From positions 1 to 35,677 of IMG/VR virus record IMGVR_UViG_3300028800_000054: DNA of 35,677 bases, one strand, 5' to 3'. This document shows, piece after piece, positions 1 to 7,911 of this stretch (position 1 is its first letter; each line of letters opens with the position of its first letter). Under the pieces are notes generated by a model, which was not told the origin of the DNA, did not search any database, and saw only the letters and a program-made list of their open reading frames with translations. The position numbers and the translations under genes were made by a program. Origin of the DNA: a virus.

Positions 1-127
1 CAGGGACAACTTATTATGTGGTGGCGATCGTTAATCCCACTACCATTCGGGTCTCAGCCGTACAAGGCGGTACACCGATCACATCCGTTGCTGGCGGTAG
101 CGGAAGCCTCACCAACAATGGTCAGTT
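1..127. repeat. Left copy of 127-bp terminal direct repeat (assembly overlap)
   Basis: These bases match the last 127 bases of the window exactly. The repeat lies inside a coding sequence that continues in frame from the right end to the left end. A length of exactly 127 is a common maximal k-mer, so I read this as the overlap a de Bruijn assembler leaves on a circular or circularly permuted genome, not as a biological terminal repeat. Confidence 0.9.
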
Positions 128-1178
128 ACAATTAGGGTCAATTACCACTCATCCAGGTAACATTGTCGCGTGTCGTACGTTGCACCGTCGTTTATTTCTA
201 TTTAGCCAGTTTTTTACCGAAGTCTGGGAAAACGCAGGCATCGGCACAAACCTTCCATTTAGACGCAATAATGCGCTTTTGATGGAATATGGTACGCCTT
301 GTGTGGGTAGTATTTCAGTCAGCTTTGACATGATGGCGTTTTTATCGCAGACCCGTGATGGTCTGGGTTCTGTCATGCAAGTTGTGGGTACGCAATCAAT
401 CCCCATCAGTAATCGTGCACTGGATTTCCAGCTTGCCCAATATGCAGCATTAAATCAGGTTGCCGATTGTCGCGGATTTTTGATTAAAGAAAATGGTCTC
501 ATTTTTTATCGCATGAATTTCACTGCGGCAAACCATACTTTTGTTTACAACGTGACATTGAGTGATCCAATGCAAGAGCAGGGAAAACTCTGGCATGAAG
601 AAGAAATATTGAATGGTAGTCGTCATCCGGCACAAACCCATGTGTATTTTAATGGCAAAAATTATGTCGGTAATTACGCGCTTCCCATTCTCTATATTGT
701 GGATAGCCAAACCTATACCAATGCGGGCGAATCAATTCGACGCATGCGCATTACAAAAGCCATTGTTCCCGCAGGTTATCAGCGTATTCGGGTTGATCGA
801 CTCCAGATCGATTTATTACAAGGCAACATTGCGATAATCAATGTCGCCCCGCAAGAGTTGGATTTGGGCACAGAGGATGATTTGCTGATCCTGACTGAGA
901 GTGGGGATGAAATTGAACTGGAACAATCTGGTACGGGCACAGTCACGATGCAGACGCCTAATGTATTTTTATCTATTTCAAAAGATGGCGGTCAAACCTA
1001 TGGCCATATTCTGGTTGCGCCGATGGGGTTTTTAGGCCAGCGCACATTTCGCACTTTATGGCGAAAATTAGGGACGACCAAACGCGGACAGGCATTTGTT
1101 GCCAAGTTTGAATTTTTCGATGACGTGCCATTTGTTATTTTAGGCGCGGCGTGGGCTTTTGAAATATTACCGGAATAG
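1..1178 (+). CDS. P22 gp10-like tail/DNA-stabilisation protein, C-terminal part (joins 34881-35677)
   Basis: This is the C-terminal part of a protein that starts at 34881 and crosses the contig junction. The first full codon here is at base 3. Joined over the 35,550-base circle the gene encodes about 615 residues. In P22 the gp10 hub binds below gp4 and holds packaged DNA in the head; P22 gp10 is about 470 residues, so this one is longer. A beta-type insert straddles the junction (residues about 200-245, TTYYVVAIVNPTTIRVSAV), and the same kind of insert is seen in the gp4-like neighbour. The next gene begins 2 bases after the stop. Confidence 0.7.
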   Translation, partial: GTTYYVVAIVNPTTIRVSAVQGGTPITSVAGGSGSLTNNGQLQLGSITTHPGNIVACRTLHRRLFLFSQFFTEVWENAGIGTNLPFRRNNALLMEYGTPCVGSISVSFDMMAFLSQTRDGLGSVMQVVGTQSIPISNRALDFQLAQYAALNQVADCRGFLIKENGLIFYRMNFTAANHTFVYNVTLSDPMQEQGKLWHEEEILNGSRHPAQTHVYFNGKNYVGNYALPILYIVDSQTYTNAGESIRRMRITKAIVPAGYQRIRVDRLQIDLLQGNIAIINVAPQELDLGTEDDLLILTESGDEIELEQSGTGTVTMQTPNVFLSISKDGGQTYGHILVAPMGFLGQRTFRTLWRKLGTTKRGQAFVAKFEFFDDVPFVILGAAWAFEILPE

Positions 1179-1180
1179 CC

Positions 1181-1486
1181 ATGGCAAATGATATTGACCA
1201 ATTAAATTATTATGATCCCTTGTTGAAAGACAAGACAGATCTATTAAGTGGGGCTTGGGTTTCTAATTTGTCTGCATTTATTCAAACCTTGCAGGGCTAT
1301 TTAAGCCAGTTTGGAATGTTTGTTCCCATTGTGACAACAGCACAACGTAATACGATACAGTCGCCTCAAGAGGGACAAATGATTTATAATATAGACGCAA
1401 TTGTAGGTCCGCCGCGCACCGCTGAATTGCAAATTTGGCAAGTAAAAGCAGGTGTCGCGGCATGGCGAGTTGTGACCACAGTTTAA
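1181..1486 (+). CDS. Small tail protein, 101 aa
   Basis: The ATG lies two bases after the stop of the gp10-like gene, so the two are probably translated in series. The C-terminal half (TTAQRNTIQSPQEGQMIYN, then a Trp-containing end, AAWRVV) resembles a short segment common in phage tail-fibre and needle proteins, where a 'TTAQR-SP-G-lIYN' stretch precedes a small beta domain. The position after gp10 is where P22 carries its tail needle gene, but the protein is too short and lacks an obvious long coiled coil, so the needle role is only a guess. No enzyme motif is visible. Confidence 0.55.
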   Translation: MANDIDQLNYYDPLLKDKTDLLSGAWVSNLSAFIQTLQGYLSQFGMFVPIVTTAQRNTIQSPQEGQMIYNIDAIVGPPRTAELQIWQVKAGVAAWRVVTTV

Positions 1487-1505
1487 CTCATAAGGATATG
1501 AGATC

Positions 1506-2138
1506 ATGGCAATGTCAGGCGCAATGATGGCGCAGGCTGGACAACAAGCAGGCCAACAGATCGGCGGCTCAATACCAGGTTTTCTGCAATATTTCTTTGG
1601 TCATTCGGGTGCGCCATATGAGGCGGCAAATAAAGCCTACACGCCTTTTTACAATCAAGCCAAAGAGCAACAAAATCCTTTTTACCAAGCAGGCACTGGC
1701 GCAATCCCACAGTTTCAGGATTGGCTAGGCCAAATGAAAGATCCATCAGGTTTTATCAATAATTTGATGGGAAAGTATCAGGAATCGCCCTTTGCGAAAT
1801 TCCAGCAACAACAAGGGATGCGCGCAGCGCAAAACATGGGATCGGCCACTGGATTAACTGGATCAACGCCATTGCAAATGCAAGCCCAGCAAAACGCGCA
1901 GAACATCAGTTCTCAAGATATGAACCAATGGCTGCAGAATGTATTAGGCGTTAATAATAATTATGGTTCTGGCTTATTTAATGAGATGCAAGGCGGCCAA
2001 CATTCAGCCGACATGCTTAGTCAATTAATGCAAGGGGCTGGAGAATATCGCGGTGGCACGGCTTATGGACAAGCCGCTGGCGAACAGAATGATAAAAGTG
2101 CCTTATGGGGCGCATTAGGCAAGTTATTTGGGGGATAA
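1506..2138 (+). CDS. Putative ejection (DNA-injection) protein 1, 210 aa
   Basis: The protein is rich in Gln, Ala, Gly and Met, with low-complexity QQAGQQ/QQQQG stretches, and no catalytic motif is visible. It starts with an ATG preceded by AAGGATATG. It is the first of three consecutive genes between the tail hub and the fibres, the slot held in P22-like phages by the virion proteins ejected with the DNA (gp7, gp20, gp16). The composition fits that class, which diverges fast. The function is inferred from position and composition only. Confidence 0.55.
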   Translation: MAMSGAMMAQAGQQAGQQIGGSIPGFLQYFFGHSGAPYEAANKAYTPFYNQAKEQQNPFYQAGTGAIPQFQDWLGQMKDPSGFINNLMGKYQESPFAKFQQQQGMRAAQNMGSATGLTGSTPLQMQAQQNAQNISSQDMNQWLQNVLGVNNNYGSGLFNEMQGGQHSADMLSQLMQGAGEYRGGTAYGQAAGEQNDKSALWGALGKLFGG

Positions 2139-2139
2139 A

Positions 2140-3405
2140 ATGGCTTTTAATTTACCATTACCAAATCCATTTTCATGGTCGATTCCAGCGAAAATGCAGG
2201 AATTAAATGAAGTCCAGAAAGGGACATTAGAGAACCGTTATTCGCCAATGTCAAAAATGGCGCAAGCGGCATCCCAACTTGCTTATGCAAGACTTATGGG
2301 TCCGCAATTTATGGCCAAGGCATTAGGCAATGAAGGCATTCGAGCAAATCTTTCTGACCCACAATTAAAACAAGCCTTAGATTTAATCTATGGTGCTGGT
2401 AGCGGACAAGGAACAGGTGCAAATGCACTAAATCAGATGCCAGGGAGTCCTGAGAATGGTGGCATTGATACCAACAATCCCATTGGTTCGCTGCTTGAGA
2501 AAATAGTTGGTTCAACCAGAAATGCCTTATTTGGTGGATCAAATTCTCAACCACAATCTTCCAATGCATTAGCGCAGCAACCTAATTTGTCGGCTCAAGA
2601 TCGGAATGCTCTTGGCAATATGCACCCTGGGGATTCTTACCAGATCCAAGGTAATCAACAAGCACAGCCTCAAACTCAACCTGTTGCACCGCAACCAATG
2701 GCTAATGGTCCTAGTCGACAGTTTCCTGAAAATGAAGGCAAATACAAAGGCATTGTGTCCGAAGGTCAGGAACTTGGTAAGATTCGGGCTGAAAACATTA
2801 ATGATCTGGATAATCAGTATCAACAAGCCATTCAAGCGGAAGTACCAATCAAGCATTTGATGGACATGTCCCAATCGCCGACATTTATGAATATGAGAAA
2901 TAAAATACCTTTCTTCCAAGACAAACAATTGCAAGCCTTATCGAAGATTGGAACGCCAGAGGAACAAAAGATCATTGGTGATTTTACCACGACCGCACAA
3001 AATGCCGTGGCAAATACCGTTAGCGCTTTTAAAGGGCGTATTTTAGATAAAGAAATCACGATGGCCAATAATATGAAAATATCACCCAATGACACATGGA
3101 ACGTCATGTTGGGAAAATTGGCATCCATTGAAACGTTTAATCAGATGACAAAACAGCGTGCACGCATTGCCGCGCAATTAATGCAACAAGAACACATTAA
3201 TAAAGGCGATGCACTGGAACGTGCTGATAAACAGATTGATGGTATGAAAATACGACAATCTGTTGAGCGACAATTAAATCCGCCAGTCAGCGAAGATGAT
3301 ATTAATTATATGGCTACAACTCATCATATTACACCTGATGAAGTAAGAAAACGCGTGAAGAAAAAAGGATACAAATTAGAAATAGAATTAAAAGGTGAGA
3401 AATAA
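2140..3405 (+). CDS. Putative ejection (DNA-injection) protein 2, 421 aa
   Basis: I chose the ATG at 2140, just after the previous stop, because GGGGAT sits directly upstream; an in-frame TTG 12 bases earlier is less likely. The first 70 residues contain a Pro-rich start (LPLPNPFSW). Residues about 140-200 are low-complexity Gln/Pro/Asn, and the last 200 residues are charged and predicted helical. No enzyme signature is seen. It lies in the middle of the three-gene ejection block, and its stop overlaps the next start by one base. The assignment rests on context. Confidence 0.5.
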   Translation: MAFNLPLPNPFSWSIPAKMQELNEVQKGTLENRYSPMSKMAQAASQLAYARLMGPQFMAKALGNEGIRANLSDPQLKQALDLIYGAGSGQGTGANALNQMPGSPENGGIDTNNPIGSLLEKIVGSTRNALFGGSNSQPQSSNALAQQPNLSAQDRNALGNMHPGDSYQIQGNQQAQPQTQPVAPQPMANGPSRQFPENEGKYKGIVSEGQELGKIRAENINDLDNQYQQAIQAEVPIKHLMDMSQSPTFMNMRNKIPFFQDKQLQALSKIGTPEEQKIIGDFTTTAQNAVANTVSAFKGRILDKEITMANNMKISPNDTWNVMLGKLASIETFNQMTKQRARIAAQLMQQEHINKGDALERADKQIDGMKIRQSVERQLNPPVSEDDINYMATTHHITPDEVRKRVKKKGYKLEIELKGEK

Positions 3406-4709
3406 TGCCTAGAGATTTTCTTTCAGATGACAATGAAACATACCAGCCAGCTACTATGCAGAAGTTGCCGCGTGATTTTTTAGCAGAACCTGAACCGGAA
3501 AAAGAAAGTTTGGGCGCATCGGCTTTGTATGCGCCTTTTCGAGTGGCAACGGATATCGGAAAAGCAGCTTATGGTGCAGCACAAAAGATTCCGGACTATT
3601 ACAATTCGGCACAATCGCAAATTCCTGGTATTTTAAAATTGTTGAGCAACTATCCAGGACATGCTCCAGCTAATAATGCACGTGGTCTATTTGAATTGGG
3701 ACAAAATATTTATGATACTGGCCATGCTGCAATGCAGGGTGCAGCGGGTCTCGCCGAAGCTGGACAAAATATTTTTAATACACCGCATGATTTGATTAAC
3801 TATGCGGCGAATCGCTTAAATTTATTTCCCAAAGACATTAATAATATGGTGCAAATGGGAAGGATGCCCGATTCTGAACAACAGATTAATGCAACATTTG
3901 GTTCGCCACAAAATCCAGGTGAAGAAGGAATAAGGTTTGCTGGAAGAAATGCGCTTAATTTAATGGGAACGGGTAAGTTGTTATCGTCTGCGACCGGCGC
4001 ACTCACGAGAAATAAAAAGTTCTTTTCAAAAGAAATAATGAATACGCATGATGCGTTAGAAAATAGGGCTAGTGAAGGATTTAAAAAGGTATCAGACCAA
4101 TTTGCCAAACGTAATTTGCCCAATGTGCCGGTTTCGCCAAGCGATATTGAAAAATTAGGCGAATACTTTCCTAAAACAAAAGAAGCAACGGCATTAATCA
4201 ATGAAGCAAAAACAGGTAATTATAATGCGTTGAGAAAAATTCAATCCGATTTATACAAAAAAGCAAAAGACAATTTAAAATCTCCTCTTGAAACAGAAAG
4301 AATGCGGGGATCTGAAATGCTTGAACAAAGAGAAAACATAAATCAGAACATTTCCGATCATTTAAAGAACCTTGGACAGCATGATCTCAATAACATTTTA
4401 AATAAAGCTCGGTCTGACTTTAGCACATTGATGAGAACTTACTATCATCCGAAAATGAACAAAGCTATTGTTAACATGGTTGATAGGGAAACGAGAAAAA
4501 TACCTAATAACCTGATCAATGTTTTAAATGAAAATTCCAAGCCCATGCAAGCTTTAAGGGATTTTCACCCAGGATTGGAATCGAGTCTTAATACTTACCA
4601 ATTAAAGACTAATGCGTTAAATACATTGAAAAAACTAGGCGTTCCGGTCGGATTGGGTGCATTAGGCGGTTATGGTGCAATGAAATATTATGGCGAAAAA
4701 AAGCCATAA
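3405..4709 (+). CDS. Putative ejection (DNA-injection) protein 3, 434 aa, with PRDFL repeats
   Basis: The start overlaps the preceding stop (TAATG). The N-terminus has two copies of a short motif, MPRDFLSDD and KLPRDFLAEP, about 18 residues apart. Residues about 40-150 are rich in Ala/Gly and amphipathic. The C-terminus ends with a glycine-rich hydrophobic segment (VPVGLGALGGYGAMKYYG) that could enter a membrane. A membrane-active, virion-packaged protein ejected into the host is the simplest reading for this position. I see no transglycosylase catalytic motif. Confidence 0.5.
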   Translation: MPRDFLSDDNETYQPATMQKLPRDFLAEPEPEKESLGASALYAPFRVATDIGKAAYGAAQKIPDYYNSAQSQIPGILKLLSNYPGHAPANNARGLFELGQNIYDTGHAAMQGAAGLAEAGQNIFNTPHDLINYAANRLNLFPKDINNMVQMGRMPDSEQQINATFGSPQNPGEEGIRFAGRNALNLMGTGKLLSSATGALTRNKKFFSKEIMNTHDALENRASEGFKKVSDQFAKRNLPNVPVSPSDIEKLGEYFPKTKEATALINEAKTGNYNALRKIQSDLYKKAKDNLKSPLETERMRGSEMLEQRENINQNISDHLKNLGQHDLNNILNKARSDFSTLMRTYYHPKMNKAIVNMVDRETRKIPNNLINVLNENSKPMQALRDFHPGLESSLNTYQLKTNALNTLKKLGVPVGLGALGGYGAMKYYGEKKP

Positions 4710-4797
4710 CAAAATAAGATTGGGCAGTTTTATTTTATAAATGTAGAATGGCTTATATGGAAACAGGATGTTTCTGGAAAGACAAGGAAGTTAAACA

Positions 4798-6402
4798 ATG
4801 GCATTAGAATATTTACTTGCGGGAAATCCAATCTGGTACTTTGCCGATACCGTCGGTAGACCATTGGGTTCAGGTTATTTCGCAACGTATAATGCGCAAA
4901 ACCCCAGCCAGTTAAAACCAGTCTTTGAAGATCCAGCCGGTCTTTTCTCTTGGCCTTACGTCAATATTCCTAATACCAATCTACAAGGTATTTTGATCGA
5001 CGAGAATGGTACATCAGGCCCATTCTATTTTGCCAATGACGTCCCTTATCTTTTGATGACATTTGATGAAAACGGTATTCCGCAATGGACCGTTGATAAT
5101 TTTGTCCCACCTGTTGGAAGCGGTGGTGGTGATATTGTTGAAGCGTTCGATTTCACCAATCTTGTCGTAAACAATGTATTCTGGCGTGCAGAAATCAATG
5201 CGCCGGTAAGTGGGGCTGCAAATGTCTTTTTATGTCCAGGCGCTCATTCTAATTTCTGTAATTCTACCGTACCCAATAACCAGCCGGATATTCGCTTTAT
5301 AAAAAGTAATACGGCGGCAACCGATACCTTGACCTTTATTCCGTTTACACCTGGCATTAATGCATTACCTGGTGATATTACGCCGCCCATTTATTTGCGC
5401 TATAGCTGTACGGCCATTGGTGGTGGTGGAGAAACATTTAAATATGTTCAACATCCCATTAGCACAGATTTACAAAGCACATCGGGAAAGCAAGCTGTCA
5501 CTACTATTTGGGCGCGATGCAATTCCGGTGCTAATGCGATTACGGTTCAATATCGACAATTTTTTGGTGATGGCGGCGGTGCATCGCCTTCCGTGTTATC
5601 CGCTGGCCAAACTTTTAATTTAACGACTGATTGGGAACAATATTCTTTTACTGACAACATCCCAAGTATTGCAGGAAAGACTTTAGGTGCATGCCAAAAT
5701 ACTGCGCTTTATTTACAAATCCAATATCCGTTGAGCCAAACGACCAGCATTGATTTTGTCAAAGCCAGTAGTTATTTATCCACCGTTGGTCCTGACATTG
5801 AGTACCTCACTAATGATCAGATCGATGCGGTAATTAATGCACCTCGCGTTGGCGATGTTCGTGTGGCATTGAATCAATTCCAACCATATGGTTGGGTGAT
5901 TTGTAATGATGGAACAATCGGTAATCCTTCATCTGGTTCTACGACGCGAGCCAACTTCGATACATTTGCCTTATTTGATTGTATCTGGACAAATGTGTCT
6001 GCAACGCTTGCCCCGATGTTCACGAGTGCCGGTGTTCCTGTCGCTAGAGGCGCAAGCTCAGTTGATGATTATGCGGCTAATAGGCGTTTGAGCTTGACTA
6101 AAGTATTGGGACGCGCTTTGTCTAGCGCTGGACAACCAAGCACGGGTGGATCAGGCAATACATGGCCGGTCGGTACAGCGCAAGGTGAAGAAAATCACAC
6201 TCTGACTATTGCTGAGATGCCAAATCACGATCATCCAGGCTCAACAATTGGAAGCTCAACCGATGTGAATGCTGGTTCATTTGTTCAGCGATCTAATATC
6301 AATAACGTTGCTTTAGCAGTAACGGTTGCCCCACAAGGCGACGGTGGTGGACACAATACCATCCAGCCAACTGCTTATTTTAATGTATTCCTAAAATTGT
6401 AA
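4798..6402 (+). CDS. Tail fibre with C-terminal tail-collar domain, 534 aa
   Basis: The N-terminal 100 residues (start MALEYLLAGNPIWYFADTVG) look like the virion-anchoring part of a podoviral fibre. The middle is beta-rich. The C-terminal 190 residues carry the marks of a phage tail-collar domain: GDVRVALNQFQPYGWVICNDG near 360, then GEENHTLTIAEMPNHDHPGS, and a closing GGGHNTIQPTAYFNVFLKL. The His-rich 'MPNHDH' and 'P-x-NVFLKL' elements are typical of that family. The start has an AAGGAAG ribosome site. It opens the five-gene fibre cluster. Role: host-surface recognition. Confidence 0.8.
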   Translation: MALEYLLAGNPIWYFADTVGRPLGSGYFATYNAQNPSQLKPVFEDPAGLFSWPYVNIPNTNLQGILIDENGTSGPFYFANDVPYLLMTFDENGIPQWTVDNFVPPVGSGGGDIVEAFDFTNLVVNNVFWRAEINAPVSGAANVFLCPGAHSNFCNSTVPNNQPDIRFIKSNTAATDTLTFIPFTPGINALPGDITPPIYLRYSCTAIGGGGETFKYVQHPISTDLQSTSGKQAVTTIWARCNSGANAITVQYRQFFGDGGGASPSVLSAGQTFNLTTDWEQYSFTDNIPSIAGKTLGACQNTALYLQIQYPLSQTTSIDFVKASSYLSTVGPDIEYLTNDQIDAVINAPRVGDVRVALNQFQPYGWVICNDGTIGNPSSGSTTRANFDTFALFDCIWTNVSATLAPMFTSAGVPVARGASSVDDYAANRRLSLTKVLGRALSSAGQPSTGGSGNTWPVGTAQGEENHTLTIAEMPNHDHPGSTIGSSTDVNAGSFVQRSNINNVALAVTVAPQGDGGGHNTIQPTAYFNVFLKL

Positions 6403-6412
6403 GGAGAAAGGA

Positions 6413-6700
6413 ATGGCGCTCACTACGTTAAATGTTTTCCCGATCGACCCGAATTTAAAGACTGGTCCCTCGCGCATTATGTCAGGACCTGTCCGTATGC
6501 GAGCCGTCACACTGGACACGGCTTATGGTGAATTTGCCACTTGGTTGTATGTGGGTGGCGCGGGTAATGTCAATCTCACGGAATGGGATGGAACAACCAT
6601 TACTCTAGTTGGATTGGCGGCGGGCGTTTGGCATCCGATTTATTCGTTACAGATTAATTCGGCTGGCACTACTGCTACCAGTTTGGTGTGGGGAAGTTAG
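6413..6700 (+). CDS. Small virion-associated protein, 95 aa
   Basis: It begins after a strong AAGGAGAAAGG ribosome site 10 bases past the previous stop. The sequence is beta-rich, with a C-terminal half (GGAGNVNLTEWDGT, then WHPIYSLQINSAGTTAT) of a kind repeatedly seen in small phage structural proteins encoded near fibres or head-tail genes. I cannot name a structure for it. It probably caps or decorates the tail-fibre complex, which is inference from position. Confidence 0.5.
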   Translation: MALTTLNVFPIDPNLKTGPSRIMSGPVRMRAVTLDTAYGEFATWLYVGGAGNVNLTEWDGTTITLVGLAAGVWHPIYSLQINSAGTTATSLVWGS

Positions 6701-6718
6701 AAAACTATCGATAGTTTT
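6701..6718. repeat. Perfect 18-bp palindrome after a small virion gene
   Basis: AAAACTATCGATAGTTTT is its own reverse complement and follows the stop at 6700 immediately; two further bases give TTA. As RNA it forms a 7-bp, AU-rich stem with a UCGA tetraloop and a short U tail. It may act as a weak terminator or mRNA 3' stabiliser within the fibre operon, or as a dimeric protein site. Confidence 0.45.
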
Positions 6719-6753
6719 TAATGGAATAAAATTTATTTTCAAGGAGTTTCAAA

Positions 6754-7698
6754 ATGTCTACGATTTCAGCATTAAATGAATTTCAACAGATCGCCGCCGT
6801 CCGTTTAGTGGCATCTACCAACCAATCCGGTACGTATTTCAATGGCACAACCAACAATGGCGTGGGCGCAACTTTTACCTATGCAACTGGCGCATTGACC
6901 ATTGATAGCGTTGCAGTCGTGTTAAATGATTTTATTTTACTGGCTGGCCAAACGCTTGCTTATCAAAACGGTATTTACCAATGCATCGTGCAGGGCGCAA
7001 CAGGTGTTGCGGCGGTTCTACAACGTCGTGGTGATTTCCAATGCATCGAGCAAATGAAAACTGGTCGTTATGTGCCAGTGAAAGCGGGTACGGTATTTGG
7101 TGGATCGATGTGGACCATGGTCGAACCATTACCAGCAGCCATTGGCGTACCAGTAGTTTCGGGTGCTAACAATATCAGTTTTGCCACCATTACCGCAGCG
7201 GGTTCAAGTCTTTACTTGCAAGTCGCTAATAACTTGTCTGATCTCGCAAGTGTTCCGACAGCATTATTGAATTTGGGTGTCGGTCCGACTGTTATCAATT
7301 ATGCAGCCGTTCCTATTACCGCCGCACAATTCAATGGCATGTATGCAGCGCCTAAGTTATTAGTTGCAGCACCAGGTGCTAACAAATTGCTGGTGTTAAA
7401 CCAAATGCAATTGTTGATGACCTACAATTCCGCCGCTTATGCAGCCGGTGGTGTGGCCGCAGTGCAATATGACAGCACGGTAAATGGTGCAGGTGTGATT
7501 GCTTCCACGACCTTAGCCGCAGCAACATTCCAAGCAACGGCGAGCACAGGCTGGAACTTCAACCCTGGTGTGGTAGCTGAAACCTTTACAACTTGCGTGA
7601 ATAAAGGGTTTTACTTATCCAACATTACAGGCGCGTTCACGACTGGCGATAGCGCAATGGTTGCGCATATCTGGTACTCAGTCATCCCAACCGTGTAA
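6754..7698 (+). CDS. Tail fibre/adhesin-like structural protein, 314 aa
   Basis: AAGGAG precedes the ATG. Residues about 18-125 form a beta domain (VRLVASTNQSGTYF, then a GIYQC strand and a WTMVEP end) that is also found, more diverged, in the 535-residue fibre downstream. A linker with the phrase NNLSDLASVPTALLNLGV, near residue 160, is the well-known 'NLSDLA-x-x-NLG' element of tail fibres. The C-terminal 130 residues are beta-rich and unidentified. It probably assembles with its neighbours into the receptor-binding apparatus. Confidence 0.65.
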   Translation: MSTISALNEFQQIAAVRLVASTNQSGTYFNGTTNNGVGATFTYATGALTIDSVAVVLNDFILLAGQTLAYQNGIYQCIVQGATGVAAVLQRRGDFQCIEQMKTGRYVPVKAGTVFGGSMWTMVEPLPAAIGVPVVSGANNISFATITAAGSSLYLQVANNLSDLASVPTALLNLGVGPTVINYAAVPITAAQFNGMYAAPKLLVAAPGANKLLVLNQMQLLMTYNSAAYAAGGVAAVQYDSTVNGAGVIASTTLAAATFQATASTGWNFNPGVVAETFTTCVNKGFYLSNITGAFTTGDSAMVAHIWYSVIPTV

Positions 7699-7713
7699 TC
7701 AAAAAAACTTATG

Positions 7714-7736
7714 AGGGGAATATTCCTTCCCCTTTT
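7714..7736 (+). terminator. Weak intrinsic terminator or mRNA hairpin
   Basis: AGGGGAA and TTCCCCT pair over 7 bp with a 6-base loop and are followed by only three more T residues. It lies between the 314-residue fibre gene and the 46-residue gene, where partial termination would lower expression of the downstream adhesin. The following AAGGAG ribosome site overlaps its tail. Confidence 0.5.
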
Positions 7737-7747
7737 AAGGAGTCATT

Positions 7748-7888
7748 ATGTGGATTGGTGGTTTTGTCACAATCATGATTTATAGCAATGGCGCGGAAGC
7801 CATTATGCAAGCAAATGCGCTCATTACGGAAAATGGCGCAGCGGATATCTGGACTGAGAATAGCCAAGATATTTTGATCGAAAGTTAA
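7748..7888 (+). CDS. Small protein in fibre cluster, 46 aa
   Basis: A 46-codon gene with a strong AAGGAG ribosome site seven bases before the ATG, lying between two fibre genes. The start MWIGGFVTIMIYSNGAEAIMQ is hydrophobic, while the second half is acidic (ADIWTENSQDILIES). I recognise no family. The good ribosome site and tight spacing on both sides argue that it is a real gene. A chaperone or minor tail component is possible. Confidence 0.55.
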   Translation: MWIGGFVTIMIYSNGAEAIMQANALITENGAADIWTENSQDILIES

Positions 7889-7911
7889 ATGGATTTTAAG
7901 GAGTTAATGCT

